From contig FORK01000024.1 of assembly GCA_900113995.1 (NCBI GenBank), forward strand, positions 1-34,928: DNA of 34,928 nt. The letters run 5' to 3'. A model generated the notes under the pieces. The model did not search any database and had not been told where the DNA came from. It saw only the letters and a list, made by a program, of their open reading frames with translations. The translations under genes and the position numbers were made by a program. Numbering within the stretch: position 1 is the first letter of the stretch; each line of letters starts with the position of its first letter. Shown one piece after another: positions 30,085 through 34,928 of the stretch. This DNA is from Ruminococcaceae bacterium D5 (lineage in GTDB: Bacteria; Bacillota; Clostridia; Oscillospirales; Ruminococcaceae).

Positions 30085-31367
30085 TGGGGTCCGGGTACGA
30101 TTGCGATCTGATTGTGGTCGGCGCGGGCGCTGCCGGAACGATGGCTGCCGGGCAGGCGGCGCGGTGCGGCGCATCGGTGCTGCTGTTCGATAAGAACGCC
30201 CGGATTGGCCGTAAGCTGATGATCACCGGAAAGGGACGCTGCAATGTTACCAACAACTGCGGCCGCGACCGCTTTCTGGAGGCGGTACGCCGCAATCCAC
30301 GCTTCCTTTACAGCGCCTTTGACGCCTTTCCTCCGCAGGAGGTTATGCGCTTTTTTGAGGAACAGGGGGTCCCTCTGAAAACCGAGCGGGGCGCGCGGGT
30401 TTTTCCCGTCTCGGACCGGGCGGTTGATATCGTCGACGCCCTGCGCCGTTTCGACGACGCGAATGGGGTCCGCTTCCGGCAGAACAGGGTTATGTCGCTG
30501 CTGACCCGGGAAGGCGTGGTGACGGGAGTTTCCACCGCCGACGGCGGACGATTTTCCGCCCGGGCGGTACTGCTTGCGACTGGAGGATTGAGCTATCCGC
30601 TTACCGGCTCCACCGGGGATGGATATCGTCTGGCCGAGTCGGCCGGACATACCGTGCTGCCTGCTGCCGCTTCCCTCACTGCTCTCATTACCGGAGAGTC
30701 GTGGTGCGGGGAACTGATGGGACTTTCGCTGAAAAATGTCACCCTGACGCTGAAGAAGGGGAAAAAGGTCCTCTTTTCCGAGCTGGGGGAGTTGATGTTC
30801 ACCCATTTTGGAATTTCCGGCCCACTGGTGCTCTCCGCTTCGAGCTATATCGATGGGGATTGCAGCGATTATGCACTGTTCATCGATTTGAAGCCGGGGC
30901 TTGATCCGGGCCGTCTCGACGCGCGGCTGCTGCGGGACTGGGATGAAATGAAAAACCGGGCTTTTGTCAATTCTCTCGACCGGCTGCTGCCCCGTGCTTT
31001 GGCGCCGGTGGTGGTTTCTTTGTCGGGGATCGATGCAAAAACGCAGGTCAATGCAGTGACCCGTGAACAGCGTGCGTCGCTGACCGCTTTGCTCAAGGCG
31101 CTGCCGCTGACTGTCCGCTCGCTGCGTCCGGTAGAGGAAGCGGTCGTGACCCGGGGCGGAGTCAAAACCTCCGAGGTCAGTCCCAAAACGATGGAATCCA
31201 AGCTTGTAAAGGGATTATACTTTGCGGGAGAGCTGCTCGACCTTGATGCGGTTACGGGCGGCTTTAACCTCCAGATAGCCTTTTCAACCGGATATCTGGC
31301 CGGAATTTCGGCCGCCGGAGCGGTTCTGGAGATGCAAAACCAAGGAAATGAGGAACACAGAGGATGA
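30084..31367 (+). CDS. HI0933/YhiN-family FAD-dependent oxidoreductase
   Basis: 427 residues. The FAD-binding Rossmann motif DLIVVGAGAAGTMAAGQAA is at 8-26, the family hallmark GRKLMITGKGRCNVTNN near 42-58, ATGGLSYPLTGSTGDGY in the middle, and the C-terminal LDLDAVTGGFNLQIAFSTGY closing motif. Family members are widespread but poorly characterised; some are annotated as aminoacetone oxidase. The ATG at 30084 overlaps the RpiR stop with GGGGAG upstream. In many Clostridia the same gene stands just before cmk, as here. Confidence 0.92.
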   Translation: MGSGYDCDLIVVGAGAAGTMAAGQAARCGASVLLFDKNARIGRKLMITGKGRCNVTNNCGRDRFLEAVRRNPRFLYSAFDAFPPQEVMRFFEEQGVPLKTERGARVFPVSDRAVDIVDALRRFDDANGVRFRQNRVMSLLTREGVVTGVSTADGGRFSARAVLLATGGLSYPLTGSTGDGYRLAESAGHTVLPAAASLTALITGESWCGELMGLSLKNVTLTLKKGKKVLFSELGELMFTHFGISGPLVLSASSYIDGDCSDYALFIDLKPGLDPGRLDARLLRDWDEMKNRAFVNSLDRLLPRALAPVVVSLSGIDAKTQVNAVTREQRASLTALLKALPLTVRSLRPVEEAVVTRGGVKTSEVSPKTMESKLVKGLYFAGELLDLDAVTGGFNLQIAFSTGYLAGISAAGAVLEMQNQGNEEHRG

Positions 31368-32035
31368 ACCGTCCCATTGCAATTGCCATTGACGGTCCGG
31401 CCGCCGCGGGAAAGAGTACCGTTGCCCGCCGGCTTGCCGCCGAACTCGGATTTTTATACGTCGATACCGGCGCGCTTTACCGCGCCGTCGGTTACTGTGC
31501 CCGTTTGCGGGGTGTCGATCCCGGGGATGCCGCCGGGGTGGAAAAGCTGCTGCCCGACATCCATATTGCTATAAAATATGTCGGTGGAGTCCAGCGTATT
31601 CTGCTCGGCGGAAAGGACGTCAGCGAAGAGATCCGCCTGCCTGAAATGTCGATGGCAGCCTCGAAGGTTTCGGCAATTCCGGCGGTTCGCGCCTTTCTGC
31701 TTGAGCTGCAGCGCGATTTTGCGCAAACCGAAAGCGTCGTGATGGATGGCCGGGATATCGGCACCGTCGTCCTGCCCGACGCTGCGGTGAAATTTTTTCT
31801 CACTGCTTCCCCTGAGGAACGCGCGAAGCGGCGGATGCTTGAATTTGCGCAGAAGGGGCGTGAGGTCGATTACAACGCCCTGCTTACCGAGATCCGGGAG
31901 CGGGATTACAATGACTCCCACCGCGCGATTGCGCCGCTTGTTCAGGCGCCGGATGCGGTTCGCATCGACAACACCGCGATGACGCTGGAAGAGACCGTCG
32001 CCGCAATGAAGCACAGGGTGGAGGGGAAGCTCTGA
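31364..32035 (+). CDS. cmk: Cytidylate kinase
   Basis: Phosphorylates CMP and dCMP with ATP. 223 residues. P-loop AIDGPAAAGKSTVARRLA (8-25), LYVDTGALYRAVGY for CMP binding, MDGRDIGTVVLPDAAVKFFL and the lid region ERAKRRMLEF, and the late RDYNDSHRAIAPLVQAPDA motif. Overlaps the flavoprotein stop by 4 nt and shares its last base with the next start. All of this is standard for Firmicutes Cmk. Confidence 0.96.
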   Translation: MNRPIAIAIDGPAAAGKSTVARRLAAELGFLYVDTGALYRAVGYCARLRGVDPGDAAGVEKLLPDIHIAIKYVGGVQRILLGGKDVSEEIRLPEMSMAASKVSAIPAVRAFLLELQRDFAQTESVVMDGRDIGTVVLPDAAVKFFLTASPEERAKRRMLEFAQKGREVDYNALLTEIRERDYNDSHRAIAPLVQAPDAVRIDNTAMTLEETVAAMKHRVEGKL

Positions 32036-32646
32036 TGCGCTGGTTCTATTTGCTTGCCCGTTCGGTTGTCTGGGCGTTTTTTTCACTGGCCTTTTCCATC
32101 CAATATGAAGGGCGGGAGAATATTCCACAGGGCCGGGGCGGATACATATTGGCGGGCAACCACACCTCCTATCTCGATCCGGTTGTTCTGGTTTTTCCGG
32201 TGCGGCCGTGGGTCCGCTTTCTCGCCAAGGGGGAACTGGAAAAAAGCTTCTGGGGAAAGCGGCTCTTTTCGGCGCTCGGCATTGTACCGATCGACCGGGG
32301 AAGCGGCGACCTTTCGGCCATTGAACGCTGCGCCGCGCTGACCCGCGAGGGCCATGTGCTCGGCATTTTTCCGGAAGGAACCCGTTATCCGCAGGAAGCG
32401 CCCGGAAAACCGAAATCGGGGATGGCCCTGATTGCGAAGATGACCGGAGCGGACGTTCTGCCTTGCGCTGTGCGGTATCAGCGTCCGCTCCGGTTCCGCA
32501 GCAGAATTCTGGTGCGCTACGGGCGGGTCATTCCGGCATCGGAGCTTGATCTCGGAGAGGATAACCCCCGCGCACTGCGCCGCTGCACCAAACAGGTCTG
32601 GAGCGAAATCTTAAAGCTGCTGGAGGTACCGGAAGATGCCGGCTGA
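32035..32646 (+). CDS. plsC: 1-acyl-sn-glycerol-3-phosphate acyltransferase PlsC
   Basis: Acylates lysophosphatidic acid at the membrane to give phosphatidic acid. 203 residues. A hydrophobic N-terminus (about 5-22) anchors it; catalytic motif I is GNHTSYLDP (H43, D48), motif III FPEGTR at 112-117, and LPCAVRY marks motif IV. It overlaps cmk by one base and the ispH-rpsA start by 11 nt, a gene order typical of Clostridia. It would use the fatty acids made by the fab operon in this window. Confidence 0.94.
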   Translation: MRWFYLLARSVVWAFFSLAFSIQYEGRENIPQGRGGYILAGNHTSYLDPVVLVFPVRPWVRFLAKGELEKSFWGKRLFSALGIVPIDRGSGDLSAIERCAALTREGHVLGIFPEGTRYPQEAPGKPKSGMALIAKMTGADVLPCAVRYQRPLRFRSRILVRYGRVIPASELDLGEDNPRALRRCTKQVWSEILKLLEVPEDAG

Positions 32647-34603
32647 ATTGATTGTCGCGGAAACGGCGGGATTCTGCTTCGGAGTGCAGCGGGCTGCCGA
32701 TCTTGTCTTTTCCTGCCTGGATGCCGGAGAGCCGGTCTGCACTCTCGGGCCGCTGATTCATAACCGGCAGTTTGTCGAAGAGCTTGCCGCGCGCGGAGTC
32801 GTTGTGGTGGGAAGTCCGTCGGAGGATGCCGACAAGAGGCGGATTGTGATCCGTTCCCATGGGGTGGCGCAGTCGGTCTACGACGAGATGGATGCGCTGG
32901 GCATTCCCTATACCGACGCGACCTGCCCCTTTGTGCGGAAGATTCACCGGATCGCGGCCTCGGTCCCGGAGGACGGGATGCTGGTCGTTGTGGGGGATGA
33001 AACCCATCCCGAAGTGCAGGGGATCGTGGGCCATTGCAGGGGAGAGGTACGGGTGGTTTCATCTCCAGAGGAGATTTCGGCGATTCCCAATGAATATTTT
33101 GCACGAAAAAGCAGCCTGTTTTTTGTGTGCCAGACGACCTTTCAAAAAAATGTCTGGGAAAAATGCGCGGGAATCGCAAAAAAAGTGTGTACAAACGCAA
33201 AAATCTTTGATACAATATGTAATGCTACATCCTTGCGTCAGCAGGAGGCGGCCAGACTGGCAGAGAAATCCGACGTGATGATCGTCATCGGCGGATCGCA
33301 TAGCTCCAATACGGCCAAGCTTGCAGCGATTTGCCGTCCATTTTGCAGGACGGTGCAAATCGAGACTGCATCGCAGCTTGACCCGGCGGACTTTGTGGGT
33401 GCCCGGTCGATCGCAATCACGGCGGGCGCTTCAACGCCAGCCCGTATAATTAAGGAGGTACACGAAACCATGAGTGAGATTTTGGAAAATCAGAATCAGG
33501 AAGAGCTTAGCTTCGAAGAGATGCTCAATCAGTCTTTTAAAAGTACATACAACGGTGAGAAGGTTACCGGCGTTGTCACCAGCATTGCCCCTAACGAGAT
33601 CGCTGTTGATATCGGCACAAAGCATGCCGGTTATGTGCCGCTCAGCGAACTGACTGACGACCCCGCTGCGAAACCCGAAGATATTGTGCATAAGGGGGAC
33701 GAGCTTGAACTCCTGGTTGTTCGTGTCAACGATGTTGAAGGCACCGTGATGCTTTCCAAGAAGCGGCTTGATGCCCAGGCCGGGTTCGAGAAGGTCATGG
33801 GTGCAGCCGAGACCGAAGAGGTTCTTGACGGCGTTGTTACCGAGGTCATCAAGGGCGGTGTGCTCGCTCTGACCAACGGTGTGAAGGTGTTTATCCCTGC
33901 CTCGCAGGCCACCATGTCCCGCGGTGAGCCGCTGGAGGGCCTGCTTCGCAAGCAGGTTCAGTTCAAGATTCTCGAGGTCAACCGTCAGCGCCGCCGCGCC
34001 GTTGGCTCGATCCGCGCCGTGCTGCGCGATCAGCGTAAGGAGCTTGAAGAGAAGTTCTGGGCGGAGGTTGAAATCGGCAAGCATTACACCGGAACCGTCA
34101 AGTCACTGACCGACTACGGCGCTTTTGTCGATCTCGGCGGCGTCGATGGTATGGTGCATATTTCCGAACTCTCCTGGGGCAAGATCAAGCATCCTTCTCA
34201 GGTCGTCAAGGTCGGCGATGTGATCGATGTTTATGTCAAGGATATTGATCCTGAGAAGAAGAAGATCTCCCTTGGCTATAAGAAGGACGAGGATAATCCG
34301 TGGACCATCCTGCAGAACAACTACTCGGTTGGACAGGTTGTTCCGGTCAAGGTCGTCTCTCTGACCGCGTTCGGCGCTTTTGCCGAGCTGATTCCCGGCA
34401 TCGATGGGCTGATCCACATCAGCCAGATCTCCCGCGAGCGGGTGGGCAAGCCCTCCGATGTTCTGTCGGTTGGCCAGCAGGTTGATGTCAAGATCACTGA
34501 ATTGGACTTTGAACGCCGCAGAATCAGCCTTTCGATCAAGGCGCTGCTCGAAGAGCAACCCGAGGCGGAAGCAGAGGCCGAGGCTCCTGAAGCGGCTGAG
34601 TAA
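32636..34603 (+). CDS. ispH-rpsA: Fused IspH (HMBPP reductase) and ribosomal protein S1
   Basis: 655 residues. Residues 1-278 are IspH, the 4Fe-4S enzyme making isopentenyl and dimethylallyl diphosphate: cluster cysteines C14 (GFCFGV), C97 (DATCPFV) and C195 (TICNATSLR), with H42, H75 and the THPEV pair H124/E126. Residues from about 307 form four S1 RNA-binding domains (about 307-378, 396-463, 482-550 and 566-635), ending in a Glu/Ala-rich tail. This fusion is known in Clostridia. A strong AAGGAGGT and in-frame ATG (33470, residue 279) stand exactly at the junction, so the S1 part could also be made alone. The S1 half uses more favoured codons, as highly expressed genes do. Confidence 0.95.
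   Translation: MPAELIVAETAGFCFGVQRAADLVFSCLDAGEPVCTLGPLIHNRQFVEELAARGVVVVGSPSEDADKRRIVIRSHGVAQSVYDEMDALGIPYTDATCPFVRKIHRIAASVPEDGMLVVVGDETHPEVQGIVGHCRGEVRVVSSPEEISAIPNEYFARKSSLFFVCQTTFQKNVWEKCAGIAKKVCTNAKIFDTICNATSLRQQEAARLAEKSDVMIVIGGSHSSNTAKLAAICRPFCRTVQIETASQLDPADFVGARSIAITAGASTPARIIKEVHETMSEILENQNQEELSFEEMLNQSFKSTYNGEKVTGVVTSIAPNEIAVDIGTKHAGYVPLSELTDDPAAKPEDIVHKGDELELLVVRVNDVEGTVMLSKKRLDAQAGFEKVMGAAETEEVLDGVVTEVIKGGVLALTNGVKVFIPASQATMSRGEPLEGLLRKQVQFKILEVNRQRRRAVGSIRAVLRDQRKELEEKFWAEVEIGKHYTGTVKSLTDYGAFVDLGGVDGMVHISELSWGKIKHPSQVVKVGDVIDVYVKDIDPEKKKISLGYKKDEDNPWTILQNNYSVGQVVPVKVVSLTAFGAFAELIPGIDGLIHISQISRERVGKPSDVLSVGQQVDVKITELDFERRRISLSIKALLEEQPEAEAEAEAPEAAE
33452..33472 (+). promoter_or_regulatory. 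Internal ribosome binding site and start codon at the IspH-S1 junction
   Basis: AAGGAGGT at 33452-33459, 10 nt spacer, ATG at 33470-33472 in the frame of the fusion. The product would be a 377-residue four-domain S1 protein. A TATAAT at 33445-33450 precedes it, but no matching -35 box is seen. Confidence 0.6.
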
Positions 34604-34622
34604 TGATCGCCTGTGCACAATG

Positions 34623-34658
34623 AAAAGGGAGTCATCCATACGGATGACTCCCTTTTTT
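34623..34658 (+). terminator. Terminator of ispH-rpsA
   Basis: AAAAGGGAGTCATCC (34623-34637) and its complement (34642-34656) form a 15-bp stem with a 4-nt loop, ending in TTTTTT through 34658. It starts 19 nt after the stop codon. Confidence 0.92.
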
Positions 34659-34730
34659 GCTGGCGCCGAATAGGGATGAAATAAACCATCAGTTGAACTG
34701 GTGGTCAAAAAAATACTTTAGTAAAAGGAA

Positions 34731-34789
34731 GAACCTCCTGTGATAAAATGAGTGCGGTCTGGCAACCACACAAAGAACACAGGAGGTTC
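34731..34789 (+). repeat. 12-bp inverted repeat sequestering the tnpA ribosome binding site
   Basis: GAACCTCCTGTG (34731-34742) and CACAGGAGGTTC (34778-34789) are perfect complements around a 35-nt loop. The right arm contains the AGGAGG (34781-34786) of tnpA. IS200 is known to limit transposase translation with such a 5' hairpin. Confidence 0.8.
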
Positions 34790-34794
34790 ATGTC

Positions 34795-34928
34795 ATGAAA
34801 GACGTAAAAAGTTTATCATACAGTAAGTTCAGATGCAAATATCACATAGTATTTGCCCCAAAGTATCGTAGACAAGTGATTTACAGAAAAATCAAAGCAG
34901 ATGTAGGAAAAATATTAAGAGAATTAAG
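34795..34928 (+). CDS. tnpA: IS200/IS605 transposase TnpA, N-terminal part
   Basis: The visible 44 residues start MKDVKSLSYSKFRCKYHIVF and continue APKYRRQVIYRKIKADVGKI, the classic N-terminus of Y1 (HUH) single-strand transposases of the IS200 group. The catalytic HUH and tyrosine are outside the window. The start ATG 34795 has AGGAGG 8 nt upstream; another ATG at 34790 hits a stop at once. Confidence 0.93.
   Translation, partial: MKDVKSLSYSKFRCKYHIVFAPKYRRQVIYRKIKADVGKILREL

Larger units (their letters stand above)
34675..34928 (+). mobile_element. IS200/IS605-family element, left end (partial)
   Basis: An AT-rich segment begins just after the rpsA terminator. It contains a left-end hairpin (CCATCAGT 34686-34693, ACTGGTGG 34697-34704, TGA loop), as used for strand recognition by Y1 transposases, then a long inverted repeat over the tnpA ribosome binding site, then tnpA. 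The exact left boundary (about 34675) is estimated; the right end is beyond the window. Confidence 0.82.

Noticed and set aside
33445-33450. TATAAT inside ispH-rpsA as an internal promoter
   Set aside because: No -35 box or extended -10 at the right distance; the motif arises from codons for Arg-Ile-Ile. The internal ribosome binding site is kept as a separate claim.
1-34928. CRISPR arrays, rRNA genes, phage structural genes, replication origin
   Set aside because: Looked for; no regularly spaced repeats, rRNA signature, phage module or DnaA-box cluster was seen.

Overview
The window looks like a chromosomal segment from an anaerobic Clostridia bacterium, most likely Oscillospirales (Ruminococcaceae/Oscillospiraceae-like). 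The pointers are a fused ispH-rpsA gene, a glmS ribozyme, a FabT/FabK-type fatty acid operon, DnaD plus DnaI/DnaC-type helicase-loading proteins, SpoVG, DUF4364 and TSCPD proteins, strong GGAGG ribosome binding sites, and high GC in the core genes. The two ends are accessory DNA with lower GC.

Left end (1-1610): an IS256-type transposase gene running off the window, an hsdM gene cut by that element, a 5'-truncated hsdR, and a small plus-strand gene with its own terminator. This debris lies on the 3' side of a tRNA-Leu(CAA) gene, as expected for a decayed genomic island. It is followed by a two-component system (kinase then regulator, minus strand).

Fatty acid block (4319-11503, minus strand): a MarR/FabT-type regulator followed by fabH, acpP, fabK, fabD, fabG, a second FabK/nitronate-monooxygenase-like flavoprotein with a cysteine cluster, fabF and fabZ. 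A consensus promoter overlaps a perfect 10+10 palindrome, and a perfect 19-bp-stem hairpin ends the operon. Acetyl-CoA carboxylase genes are absent from it.

Middle (11684-25016): a membrane-anchored protein of unknown function and pncB (plus); ltaE (minus); a roughly 360-nt intergenic stretch that looks like an undescribed structured RNA (plus strand); a minus-strand operon dnaD-dnaI-deoC-degenerate GGDEF/EAL; a plus-strand operon PHP phosphoesterase-TSCPD-unknown-DUF4364; and glmS (minus) preceded by a glmS ribozyme.

Right part (25066-34928): a purine permease and murC (minus), spoVG and a small orphan gene (plus), then a plus-strand cluster RpiR regulator-flavoprotein-cmk-plsC-ispH/rpsA that makes nucleotide, lipid, isoprenoid and translation functions. 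It ends with a strong terminator and the left end of an IS200/IS605 element whose tnpA runs off the window.

The most promising unexplained signal is the 15314-15672 RNA candidate. It contains two near-identical hairpin loops and a pseudoknot between four exactly complementary segments. Secondary items are the internal translation start inside ispH-rpsA, the short reading frame upstream of murC, and the Cys-rich second FabK-like enzyme.
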